A stretch of 64,000 nucleotides of DNA, from NCBI RefSeq assembly GCF_024519315.1, contig NZ_JANIIC010000015.1:1-64000 (forward strand). Direction: 5' to 3'. The notes beneath the pieces are model-generated. The model searched no databases and was not told where the DNA came from. It saw only the letters and a list, made by a program, of their open reading frames with translations. This document shows, piece after piece, positions 41,750 through 49,118 of this stretch. This stretch comes from Streptomyces malaysiensis subsp. samsunensis. Lineage in GTDB: Bacteria; Actinomycetota; Actinomycetes; Streptomycetales; Streptomycetaceae. Both the position numbers and the translations under genes were made by a program. Position 1 is the stretch's first letter. The number at the start of each line of letters is the position of its first letter.

Positions 41750-42895
41750 TTAGGCGCCCTGCCGGAACTTCGGTGTAATGTCCGCGAACACGGCCTCGGC
41801 CGCGTCCACATGCGCGGCGTTCCGCTGCCCCTTGTTGCGGCGGTCCCAGTAGCCGACGGTCGTGGCGGGGTTGTCGTGGTCGGCGAACGCTTGTACCTCG
41901 GCCAGGTCGACGTGAGCGTCGAGCATGTGCGTGATGCGGCTGGCTCGCAGGACATGAGGAGTGAGCTTCCGGCAGACCTTGCACTTGGCGAACGAGTGCT
42001 TCTCTGGGCCGTCGACGTTCCCGCAAGTGAGGACGCGCGCCCTGCGCCCCAACCGGGTGAGGAGTCGGGCCACGTCGTGCCGGTCGAGTCGGTTCCCCTC
42101 CGAGTCGAGGAGTAGTGGTCCCTCGGAGCGACCCGTGGTGTGGGCGTCGAGCATCTCAGCGACGGACAGGGGGAGCGGGAGGATGCGCTCCTTGTGCTCC
42201 TTCCTCGTCACGTCGAGATACGAGCGGCGCCCGCGCTCGATCCGGTCGGTGACGTTGGCGGCGCACATCTCGGAGACCCGTCCGGCGAGCGCGTACAGGA
42301 GCGAGACGACGAGGAGGTCGAACTCGTTGTCCGCTTGGGTAGCGACGGCCTGGATCTCCTCGACTTCCAGGACCGGGGTGGACGTGGACGTGTTGGCCTT
42401 GTCGACCTTCGGCCGGTCGTCCTGGGTGACGGGGTTCTTCGGCAGGTCGATCTTTTCGGCGGCGTAGGTGTGGAGCGAGGACAGTGCGTTGAGGTACCGG
42501 GCGATGGTGGTGCGGGCGATGCCCTCGCCTTCCTTGTCGAGTCGCCAGGTTCGGATCTGGTCGGCGGTGAAGCAGCCAAGGAAGAACCGTTCGTGGCCGA
42601 TCTCTTGAGCGTAGGCGGCCCAGACGCGGCGGATGTCGTCGACGTAGGTTCGCTTGGTTGTGATGGCTCCGCGGCGGGTGGAGGTGAGCCAGTCGAGGAT
42701 CATCACGAACGTCTCGGGTGTGACGGCTTCCGCGAGGAGTTCGGCGCGCGGCTTGTAGGTGCGCTCCTGTCCGTGGCGAGCGACCTGGACGACGCCAAGG
42801 TCGTCGGTGAGCTTCTTCCAGACCCGATCGAACAGGTCCGAGCCGGGCAGCGCGATCGACTGCCCGGCTCGCTGGGTGGGGAGACCGTCGGTCAT
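41750..42895 (-). CDS. int: tyrosine recombinase (site-specific integrase)
   Basis: 381 aa. An N-terminal SAM-like core-binding domain (about 60-170) precedes the catalytic domain: first Arg in ALAGRVSEM, lysine in the beta hairpin (VTRKEHKERILPLPL), H-x-x-R in TPHVLRASRITH, then HDNPATT and the nucleophile Tyr in VGYWDRR. A CGNVDGPEKHSFAKCKVC insert before H-x-x-R may bind zinc. It should integrate or excise the element. ATG at 42895 overlaps the upstream small gene's stop (ATGA). There is no tRNA gene nearby. Confidence 0.88.
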   Translation of the reverse strand: MTDGLPTQRAGQSIALPGSDLFDRVWKKLTDDLGVVQVARHGQERTYKPRAELLAEAVTPETFVMILDWLTSTRRGAITTKRTYVDDIRRVWAAYAQEIGHERFFLGCFTADQIRTWRLDKEGEGIARTTIARYLNALSSLHTYAAEKIDLPKNPVTQDDRPKVDKANTSTSTPVLEVEEIQAVATQADNEFDLLVVSLLYALAGRVSEMCAANVTDRIERGRRSYLDVTRKEHKERILPLPLSVAEMLDAHTTGRSEGPLLLDSEGNRLDRHDVARLLTRLGRRARVLTCGNVDGPEKHSFAKCKVCRKLTPHVLRASRITHMLDAHVDLAEVQAFADHDNPATTVGYWDRRNKGQRNAAHVDAAEAVFADITPKFRQGA

Positions 42896-43251
42896 CAGTG
42901 CTTGACCTGGCCGCTCAGTAGATCCGTCAACAGGGCCAGACCCCCATTCGGGGAGCGCCACTGCTCACGACCGGTTGCCCGCTCCCGTTGAACGGGCTGC
43001 CAGCCGAGGATCAGCAGCTCGGCCTTCTGTCGGGCGCGGGTGAGCACCGAGCCGAGAGTCAGGCTCAGCTCGTAGTCCTGGCGGGGCTGGCCACTACCGT
43101 CGTCTCCGTGGAGGAACCAGCCGTAGCCGGTGCGGCCCGAGTCGTCGGGGCGGGTGCCGTGCTGCCACAGGTGGTAGATCTCGCCATCATGACGGGTGCT
43201 GTGGATCGTGTCGCTGTTGCTGGTCCAGGTGAGGTGGGGCTTCCAGGGCAT
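42895..43251 (-). CDS. small hypothetical protein upstream of the integrase
   Basis: 118 aa, Trp-rich (WKPHLTWTS, YHLWQHG, GYGWFLHGDDG), no recognised family. ATG at 43251 has AGGAG eight bases upstream. Its stop overlaps the integrase start, so the two are translationally coupled; an accessory recombination or regulatory role is a guess. Confidence 0.7.
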   Translation of the reverse strand: MPWKPHLTWTSNSDTIHSTRHDGEIYHLWQHGTRPDDSGRTGYGWFLHGDDGSGQPRQDYELSLTLGSVLTRARQKAELLILGWQPVQRERATGREQWRSPNGGLALLTDLLSGQVKH

Positions 43252-43262
43252 GTGTGGTTCTC

Positions 43263-43592
43263 CTAGCGGGCGTTGGTCGTGTAGTGCAGGTCGCAGCGGG
43301 TCAGCACGGACGTGTCCGCGCGGAGCTTGAAGTCGGTGGGCTCGCCGGTGTCGAGGTAGCGGGCTTCTCCGATCAGCAGTCCCGCGCTCTCCTTGTTCAT
43401 GTGGGGAGAGATGTGATCCGGGACGTCCTCGCGACGGGGGGCCTCGGCGAGAACGACCGGGCGCAGGGGGCGTTCGTCGGGCAGCGCGAATACGGCGCCG
43501 ACCCTCAGGCTTCCGAGGTGGCAGGTGGTCCACTGCTCGCGATCGGTCCATCTCCTGCGGGCGACGAGTCCCGCTATCTCGGTGAGGTGCAC
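43263..43592 (-). CDS. small hypothetical protein
   Basis: 109 aa, basic, no recognised family; ends DLHYTTNAR. The GTG at 43592 lies after GAGAGAAGAG. Eleven bases separate it from the next gene, so it belongs to the integrase operon. Confidence 0.6.
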   Translation of the reverse strand: MHLTEIAGLVARRRWTDREQWTTCHLGSLRVGAVFALPDERPLRPVVLAEAPRREDVPDHISPHMNKESAGLLIGEARYLDTGEPTDFKLRADTSVLTRCDLHYTTNAR

Positions 43593-43606
43593 GGCGGACT
43601 CTTCTC

Positions 43607-43870
43607 TCAGATTCCGTAGTGGGTGCGGTATTCGGTGATGAGCCCGACGCCGATCTTGGTGATGGCGGTAGGGCGGTGCTGGCCAGCCTGGGCGCGGCGC
43701 AGGTATGCGGCGCGGATCTGGGAAAGCACCCGGTCTGAGGTCATGCGGTGCATGACGGTTTCCAGGTCGTGTTCGTCGACGCCCTTGTTGGCGATCGCCT
43801 GGGCAGTGGTGGCCGCGATGTACGCGACGACATCGGTCGTGGTGTTGAGGTGAACCGTCTTCGCGCTCAT
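43607..43870 (-). CDS. small hypothetical protein, first gene of the integrase operon
   Basis: 87 aa, predicted largely helical (VVAYIAATTAQAIANKGVDEHDLETVMHRM). No family recognised. ATG at 43870 with GGAG six bases upstream. A palindrome about 60 bases upstream is shared with the divergent HTH gene. Confidence 0.65.
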   Translation of the reverse strand: MSAKTVHLNTTTDVVAYIAATTAQAIANKGVDEHDLETVMHRMTSDRVLSQIRAAYLRRAQAGQHRPTAITKIGVGLITEYRTHYGI

Positions 43871-43925
43871 CGCTTACTCCCGGGGTCTACTCCTTGGCGA
43901 TGACACCAGTGTCCTCCTATCTTGC

Positions 43926-43936
43926 TGACACTGTCA
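43926..43936. promoter_or_regulatory. candidate operator TGACACTGTCA
   Basis: Perfect 5+1+5 palindrome overlapping a TTGACA hexamer (minus strand), between the integrase operon and the divergent HTH gene. A likely site for element self-regulation; the binding protein is unknown. Confidence 0.5.
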
Positions 43937-43994
43937 ACAGGTTTCGTGCGGCAATGCGTTGACCGGCGCATCGGGAAACCGGGATGATGCCTGC

Positions 43995-44234
43995 ATGACC
44001 ACACCTGCACGCACGGGCGGCCTCACAGAGATTGGCGAACTCCTGGGTGTAAGCCGTCAGCGCGCCTTCACTCTGGCCAAACGGGCAGACTTCCCGGCGC
44101 CGATCGCCGCTAGCCGGGCTGGCCGCGTGTGGGATCTTGATCAGGTGGAGGAATGGGGGAAGACCTGGGACCGCCACAACAAGGGCGGGCGCCCTCGGCG
44201 GTCAGGGCGGGGCCCAAAGGAGATCAACTCATAG
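43995..44234 (+). CDS. small MerR/AlpA-like HTH protein (excisionase or regulator candidate)
   Basis: 79 aa. Helix-turn-helix GGLTEIGELLGVSRQRAFTLAKRADFPAP followed by a wing GRVWDLDQVEEWG, the pattern of AlpA/excisionase-type proteins that direct integrase or activate element genes. It is divergent from the integrase operon. ATG at 43995 is preferred over an upstream in-frame start because it leaves the HTH near the N-terminus; a near-leaderless message is possible. Confidence 0.75.
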   Translation: MTTPARTGGLTEIGELLGVSRQRAFTLAKRADFPAPIAASRAGRVWDLDQVEEWGKTWDRHNKGGRPRRSGRGPKEINS

Positions 44235-44554
44235 CGCTTAAGGGAACGTTATGCGCTACGTCGCCCCGGACGATCGCGGTCCGACCCCTTCCCCGGCCAG
44301 CCGATCCGGGTTCATCCTGTGGGGGCGCGGGCGCTTGCCCCCAGGCGGTGCCCCCTCATGCGCCCTGCCCCTCACGGGGCGGGGCGCGTTCGTCCCTCCC
44401 GGCCTCCCCACGGGAGGGCCGACAGGTGTCAGCGCCGCGTGCCACACTGGATCCACGGCAGGACGCGCACGCCGGAGCCGCTTGACGGTCAAGGTTCACC
44501 GAATCCGCGGAGACGCCCCCTGCTTCGGCAGGGGGCGTCGTGCTGTCGGCGGCC
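44235..44554. other. intergenic region between HTH gene and small membrane gene
   Basis: 320 bases without a credible gene. It contains G/C-rich low-complexity sequence (about 44320-44400) and the hairpin listed separately at 44512. Confidence 0.5.
44512..44539. terminator. perfect 12-bp hairpin with TTCG tetraloop
   Basis: GACGCCCCCTGC, loop TTCG, GCAGGGGGCGTC. It lies just beyond the 3' end of the leftward gene at 44555 and can also stop rightward reading from the HTH gene. Confidence 0.85.
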
Positions 44555-44836
44555 CTATGCGCCTACCACGTCCCGCTTCCGTGCCCCGTCTGCGTGTGCC
44601 TTCCCCATGAGCGAGCCCTCTTCCTGCTCGTAGTGAGACAGGGCCAGACCGAGACCGAAGAAGGTGGGAGCCCACTCACCCACGAAGATGCCCCACCGGT
44701 CGGCGCGGTCGAGGCCCCTGCCGGGCTCGGCGCGGAGCGAGGCGGCCCAGGTGAGGACGGACAGGCCGATGGAGGCGACAGCAGCGGTGTAGGCGTGCTC
44801 CGAGCGCAGGCCGATATCGTGCAGCTTCTTGATCAC
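44555..44836 (-). CDS. small membrane protein, phage/Streptomyces-type hypothetical
   Basis: 93 aa with two weakly hydrophobic segments (AYTAAVASIGLSVLTWAASL and WAPTFFGLGLALSHY). No family recognised. GTG at 44836 has GAAGGAG upstream. It lies next to the Ku gene on the same strand. Confidence 0.65.
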   Translation of the reverse strand: MIKKLHDIGLRSEHAYTAAVASIGLSVLTWAASLRAEPGRGLDRADRWGIFVGEWAPTFFGLGLALSHYEQEEGSLMGKAHADGARKRDVVGA

Positions 44837-44913
44837 GACGATGCTCCTTCGGGAGATTCCCCCCTCAGGTCCACCCTCGTGTGCCCAGGTTCCGGCGAGT
44901 GACGCAGTTCAGC

Positions 44914-45687
44914 TCAGGTGTCCTCGCCGCGCGCTCGCTTGGCGGCGCGCACGGATTCCTCCAGGGCGGCCATGAGGTCGATGGCGGGCGCCGGCTCGGG
45001 CGTCACGGTGAGCTCGCCCCCGGAAGCTTTGGCGTCCACGAGGCTGTTGAGCGCCGCCGTGAACTCGTCATGCAGCTGGTCGATGTCGACTCCGGCGAGC
45101 GCATCCATGAGCACCTCGGCCATGGCGAGCTCCCGGTCGGTGAGCGGTGCGGGGGAGGAGAGATCGCCGGGGTCGCGCAGTTCCTCGGGCCACAGCAACG
45201 TCTGTAGGAGGAGCATGCCGTGCCGCGGTCGGAGAGCGGCGAGGCGCTCGCGGCTGCGGATGGCGACTTTGCAGATAGCGAGGCGGCCGCTGCGGGAGAG
45301 GGCTTCGACCATGAGCGCGTAGGGCCGCTGGGCGCCGGCACCGGAAGCCCCGATCCAGTAGGGACGGGAGTAGAGGATCGGGTCGACCTCTTCGGTGCCG
45401 ACGAAGCCGAGCACTTCGATGACGTGCTTGGTGGGCAGCGGCAGGGCTTCAAAGTCGGCGTCGCGGAGGATGACCTGTCGGCCGTCGGGGGCTTCCCAGG
45501 CTCGGGCGATATCGGTCTGCTGGACTTCGATGCCTTCGAGTTCGCAGACGCGCCGGTGGCGGATGCGTCCTCCGCAGGCGGCATGCACGGTGTGGAGCCC
45601 TGGGCCGTGCTCCTCCGTAGCGGTGAAGAGCTGACAGGGCAGCGCCACCATTCCGAAGCTGATTGTGCCGCTCCAGATCGCCCTCAT
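44914..45687 (-). CDS. ku: Ku protein (bacterial NHEJ), accessory copy in the island
   Basis: 257 aa. Typical Ku start MRAIWSGTISFGMVALP, then HTVHAACGGRIRHRRVCELEG, YWIGAS and a C-terminal helix region ELAMAEVLMDALAG...DEFTAAL. It forms a ring-shaped homodimer on DNA ends and recruits LigD. The C-terminal tail beyond the core is short. No ligD is adjacent. Several Ku paralogues are normal in Streptomyces, but this one sits between an integrase cassette and DUF6233/GntR genes, and phage-borne Ku proteins are known from mycobacteriophages Omega and Corndog. The ATG lacks a clear ribosome site. Confidence 0.9.
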   Translation of the reverse strand: MRAIWSGTISFGMVALPCQLFTATEEHGPGLHTVHAACGGRIRHRRVCELEGIEVQQTDIARAWEAPDGRQVILRDADFEALPLPTKHVIEVLGFVGTEEVDPILYSRPYWIGASGAGAQRPYALMVEALSRSGRLAICKVAIRSRERLAALRPRHGMLLLQTLLWPEELRDPGDLSSPAPLTDRELAMAEVLMDALAGVDIDQLHDEFTAALNSLVDAKASGGELTVTPEPAPAIDLMAALEESVRAAKRARGEDT

Positions 45688-45745
45688 GCGTCGACGGTAG
45701 GGCCGTGTGGCGGGGTGTGCCCCTGGTCAGCCCCCATCCGGGTAT

Positions 45746-45762
45746 TCGAACTAGAATCGAAC
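45746..45762. promoter_or_regulatory. TCGAAC direct repeat and -10 box between ku and DUF6233 genes
   Basis: TCGAAC occurs at 45746-45751 and 45757-45762, 11 bp apart (one helical turn). A -10-like TAGAAT at 45752-45757 lies six bases before the GTG at 45764, which suggests a leaderless message for the rightward gene. Confidence 0.45.
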
Positions 45763-45763
45763 G

Positions 45764-46234
45764 GTGAGTGTGGAGGAGTGGCGCGCGAAGGCCGGGCCGT
45801 GGGCGCGGGCGACCATGCCGGACGGCCAGGAGCTGGACGTCATCCTCACCCAGTGGACCCGCACCCCAGACGGCGCCTGGTGGGCGGAGTGCGAGGCGAT
45901 CCTCCCGGCCCGCTACCAGCACCCCGACGGCCGCACCAAGGTCACCGGGGCACCCACCCCGATCAGCGTCCCGAGCGGCCAGATCACCCCGATCCCCGGC
46001 GAGGACTACAGCGGCGTGCCCGTCGATGGGGCGATCGCCGGGCGGCAGTGGGTGATCGAGAAGCTTCACCAGTACACCGAGGACGATCCCGCCCGCCGCC
46101 TGCACCGCCGCGACTGCTGGCAGGCCCGCGACTCCCACGAGCGCATCACCACCGAGGATGCCGTGGAGCGGCTCGCCCGCAAGGTCGTCGTGCGGTGCGA
46201 CGTGTGCCGACCCGATAAGGCCCTCCGCCGCTGA
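45764..46234 (+). CDS. DUF6233 protein
   Basis: 156 aa with a basic, Trp-rich pattern (ILTQWTRTPDGAWWAECEAILPARY) and a C-terminal HRRDCWQA...VRCDVC cysteine/histidine cluster suggesting metal binding. This family is common in Streptomyces accessory DNA; function unknown. GTG start, probably leaderless. Divergent from ku. Confidence 0.72.
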   Translation: MSVEEWRAKAGPWARATMPDGQELDVILTQWTRTPDGAWWAECEAILPARYQHPDGRTKVTGAPTPISVPSGQITPIPGEDYSGVPVDGAIAGRQWVIEKLHQYTEDDPARRLHRRDCWQARDSHERITTEDAVERLARKVVVRCDVCRPDKALRR

Positions 46235-46406
46235 CCGCCGTGCCACACTGGTTCTGGCCCCCGCCGCATCCCCCGTCGGCGGGGGCCGCTTCGCGCCCCG
46301 GCGTTGTCGGCGCCCCTCGTACCATGGGGTCATCTATCCGATTTCCTGCGTGGGCTGCGCAGCTACTCGGAGCACCGCCCCGTCGAACCGGCGGGGCGGC
46401 GGCACG

Positions 46407-46586
46407 TCAAGCCGTCTCCGGTAGCCCGCCCCGCTGGGCTGAGGCCCACGCCACCACCAGCCGCGCATACTCCGCCCGCTCAGCATCAAACAGTGGCCGA
46501 CCAGCCCGCTCCTCCATGAACCGCCGGATCGCCTCATTCGCCGCAGCAGCAGGCGCGAGAGGCGGGGGAGCAGGGGTCTCGGGCAT
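46407..46586 (-). CDS. small hypothetical protein
   Basis: 59 aa from ATG at 46586: a Pro/Ala-rich start, then an amphipathic helical region (EAIRRFMEERAGRPLFDAER). No family recognised. Similar short proteins occur near GntR genes in Streptomyces mobile elements, from memory. Confidence 0.5.
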   Translation of the reverse strand: MPETPAPPPLAPAAAANEAIRRFMEERAGRPLFDAERAEYARLVVAWASAQRGGLPETA

Positions 46587-46627
46587 GCGAACAAGACTAC
46601 GACCCGTCTGTGACAACGGCCCCCGAT

Positions 46628-46891
46628 TCAGGCGTCCGGCTTGGGCTCCGAGATGAACGTGCCCTTCGCGGGCAGGGTGGTCACCAGCCCCCGCTCCCGC
46701 AGCTCCTGCACGGCTCGCCGTATCGACGCGATCGACACCCCATACTCCTGCGCCAGATCCCGCTCACCAGCCAGACGCGCCCCCGGCTGCAACCGACCCG
46801 CCCGGATCTGCCACGCCACATGGTCCGCGACCTGCATGTACACGTAGGCAGCCGCAGCCGGATCCACCACCGGTTCGCGATCTTCGCTCAT
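46628..46891 (-). CDS. short GntR-family repressor (winged helix only)
   Basis: 87 aa consisting only of a GntR winged helix: YMQVADHVAWQIRAGRLQPGARLAGERDLAQEYGVS then RRAVQELRERGLVTTLPAKGTFI. There is no effector domain, as in plasmid/ICE repressors of the KorSA/TraR kind. ATG at 46891. It faces a repeat-rich control region shared with the divergent gene at 47050, so autoregulation is likely. Confidence 0.82.
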   Translation of the reverse strand: MSEDREPVVDPAAAAYVYMQVADHVAWQIRAGRLQPGARLAGERDLAQEYGVSIASIRRAVQELRERGLVTTLPAKGTFISEPKPDA

Positions 46892-46940
46892 GTCAGCAAC
46901 GTAAAGCGGCCCCCAGCAGGGCACATCTCCAGAGGGCGGT

Positions 46941-46980
46941 GCACCGCACTGCACCGCTACGCACCGCACTGCATAGCGGT
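46941..46980. promoter_or_regulatory. GntR-type control region: direct and inverted repeats
   Basis: GCACCGCACTGCA occurs at 46941-46953 and 46961-46973; ACCGCTA at 46953-46959 is mirrored by TAGCGGT at 46974-46980. It lies between divergent genes and overlaps a -10-like TACGAT. A plausible operator of the short GntR repressor. Confidence 0.55.
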
Positions 46981-47049
46981 ACGATGCTTGACCCCCGCAA
47001 CCGTGCGACCGGCCCGGGGGCATGGACCACCTGGAGAGAGCAGGCAGAC

Positions 47050-47457
47050 ATGACGGAGCCTACGGCCCGGCCACGCCACAACAGCAGCCCCCGAATCGAA
47101 GCCCTCGCCGCCACCCTGACCGCAATCACGGGGAATGAGCCGCGGGTCAGCGCGGACGGGCTATGCACCCGGATCGAGTCCGACCTGCCCGCCCAGCTCA
47201 CCAACCGGCAGGGGCGCATGCTGTACTTCGCCCTCGCCGACACCGACCACTGCGGCATCGACCCAGGCGGCTACGTATGGGCCGAATTCAATGATCTCCC
47301 CGACCTGGACCGGCTCGGCCCCGATCAGCGCGCCGGCCGCGCATGCGCCCTCTGCGGGGCCACGCTCTACACATGCCGCTTCCTCGGCGCCGCCCAGGGC
47401 GTGCAACTGTGGGCGTGCAGCCCGATCTGCCCGACCACACCTCTGGCCAGGGGTTAG
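47050..47457 (+). CDS. hypothetical protein with C-terminal zinc-finger-like cysteines
   Basis: 135 aa. The N-terminal part is unrecognised; the C-terminal CALCGATLYTC...WACSPIC arrangement could bind zinc. Divergent from the short GntR gene. ATG at 47050; no strong ribosome site, so the start is tentative. Confidence 0.6.
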   Translation: MTEPTARPRHNSSPRIEALAATLTAITGNEPRVSADGLCTRIESDLPAQLTNRQGRMLYFALADTDHCGIDPGGYVWAEFNDLPDLDRLGPDQRAGRACALCGATLYTCRFLGAAQGVQLWACSPICPTTPLARG

Positions 47458-47539
47458 GCAGGCTGTCACCAATTCACTCGGGGTGTGAATATGCCGTGGT
47501 TCACTCAACCCCAGAACGGTTCAAGCGCCACACCGGGTC

Positions 47540-48151
47540 CTACACCCGCACGCGCCACCGATCAACGGGGAGGACCAAATCAGCTACCTCAACGGGGAGA
47601 CCATCCGCGGCATACCGAACACGCTGAAGCATCCAGGCGGCAGCACCAGCAGCAAGACCCGTCAATTCGGCCTCCGCGGCAGTGATCTGATGCGCCACGA
47701 TCTCACACCGGTACGAGGCATGCCCCCTGCGCCGACTGCGCCGCCATGTCGTACACAGCCCCACCGTGACACCGCACTCGTCAACCAACTCCACCGATTG
47801 GCGGGTGACCCGCGTCCGTGGCGGCACTCCGAGACGGGCGGCGAGGTCTCCGTCTGCGAGCGGTCGACTGTCGGCCCGTTTCGCATCCCGCCCCACGGGC
47901 CAGTCGACGTCGACGGAGACGAGGGTGCGCACAGCCGGAGGGTAGGCCACGTAGGGCCGGGCGCGGCGGACGCCCTCAAGGAGTCCTTCGCGTCGCAACT
48001 GCTGTATGGCGTGCTCGACTACGCCGCGGCCGACCCGGTACTCGGCCTGGAGTTGGGCGTGTGAGGGGATGCGGTAGCCGGGCGGCCAGTCGCCGTCCTG
48101 GATGAGGCTCCGGAGGTGGGCGGCGAGCCGCTGGTACGGCGCTCCACCCAT
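47540..48151 (-). CDS. GntR/HutC-type regulator with UTRA-like domain
   Basis: 203 aa. A winged helix (YQRLAAHLRSLIQDGDWPPGYRIPSHAQLQAEYRVGRG...AIQQLRREGLLE) precedes a shortened UTRA-like effector domain (VTRQSVELVDECGVTVGL...AAEAELTGL...LPVEVADLVLP). Likely a repressor. An 18-bp palindrome 59 bases before its ATG is the natural operator candidate. Confidence 0.82.
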   Translation of the reverse strand: MGGAPYQRLAAHLRSLIQDGDWPPGYRIPSHAQLQAEYRVGRGVVEHAIQQLRREGLLEGVRRARPYVAYPPAVRTLVSVDVDWPVGRDAKRADSRPLADGDLAARLGVPPRTRVTRQSVELVDECGVTVGLCTTWRRSRRRGHASYRCEIVAHQITAAEAELTGLAAGAAAWMLQRVRYAADGLPVEVADLVLPVDRWRVRV

Positions 48152-48209
48152 TTAGCAGGCCCCCAGCAGCGGACGATCTTGAAGGCGTCACGCTACGGAG
48201 GGCTCGAAA

Positions 48210-48227
48210 ATCTTCCGGCCGGAAGAT
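48210..48227. promoter_or_regulatory. 18-bp perfect palindrome ATCTTCCGG/CCGGAAGAT
   Basis: An uninterrupted palindrome between the divergent GntR/HutC gene and the small zinc-finger gene at 48406. Likely operator for the regulator. Confidence 0.6.
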
Positions 48228-48405
48228 AGCGTCGAATGATCGACGACTGAGACCTTGCGGAGCCTCCGTTGGCATCGCCGCAGGGGAAGGGCAGTGCACC
48301 CTAAAATCGCACACACGTTCACACGGTCGAGTGAAAAACAGGATGGTCGCAGCACTGCTGGGCAGGGGGAGAACCGTGATGCAGCTACGCCTCCAGGAGA
48401 CAACC

Positions 48406-48642
48406 ATGGACAGGGGAGAGATCCTCAGTCTCTACGCATGGGCCACCGGGACCTGCTTCCGGTGCGCCAAGACCGGCACCCCCACCATCCTGCTCGCCGA
48501 AATCACCCCACCCGCCGGCGACCACTACGAAGTCCGTGTCTGCGAGCGGTGCGTCCTTGAGCTTGAGGATGAGAGACGCCGCTACGCGGAGCGCACCGGC
48601 CGCGAATACAAGCCTGGACGACTGGGGCGGTGTGAGCCGTAG
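48406..48642 (+). CDS. small zinc-finger protein
   Basis: 78 aa with two CxxC pairs (TGTCFRCAKTG and VCERCVLEL), enough for one zinc site, then a basic C-terminus. CAGGAGA precedes the ATG. Last apparent gene of the accessory island on the right. Function unknown. Confidence 0.65.
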   Translation: MDRGEILSLYAWATGTCFRCAKTGTPTILLAEITPPAGDHYEVRVCERCVLELEDERRRYAERTGREYKPGRLGRCEP

Positions 48643-48879
48643 ACATCGACACGAGGCGCCTGCCGGGTGCCTCATCTGGCCGTAGACGGCTTGGCTGGGG
48701 GCATCTCTGCTGGGGAGCCTGTGGGGAGAATTGCGGCCCAGGGGAGCACTTGGGGAGGCTCATGCGTCGCCACTCATCTCTAACTGTCTCCACTCGCCTC
48801 AAGGAATCCCAGCAGGTAGTGCCCTCAGAGGGCGCGCAGAGACAACAAACAGGCAGGTACCCGACCTTCACGGCGGCAG

Positions 48880-49023
48880 TGGGAGAACATCTGGCTGCGC
48901 ACCAAGCGGTACGACGCCAACGGCAAGGTGGTCTCCGGCACCGGAGGCGTCTGCTACCTCTACTTCCCGGCCAAGCCGAGCGCCGCCCAGCGGCGGGTGC
49001 TGAAGGAGCTCGGTATCCGCTGA
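48880..49023 (+). pseudogene. 3' fragment of an interrupted chromosomal gene (attR candidate)
   Basis: An open frame of about 47 codons, WENIWLRTKRYDANGKVV then SGTGGVCYLYFPAKPS and QRRVLKELGIR, ends with TGA and is followed by a hairpin. Codon usage is that of an expressed Streptomyces gene, but no start or ribosome site lies upstream, where sequence character changes to the AT-richer island. It looks like the surviving 3' end of a gene cut by insertion. The family was not recognised. Confidence 0.5.
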
Positions 49024-49040
49024 GACCGGGCGGGGACGGG

Positions 49041-49056
49041 CCCGGGGGCGCCCGGG
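49041..49056 (+). terminator. terminator candidate of the interrupted gene
   Basis: CCCGGG, loop GGCG, CCCGGG with possible extension, 18 bases after the fragment's stop. Confidence 0.4.
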
Positions 49057-49118
49057 TCTCCCCGGACGTCGGTGAGCGGACCCGAGGCCCCTGCCGGGCA
49101 GGTCCACATCTGAGCGCA

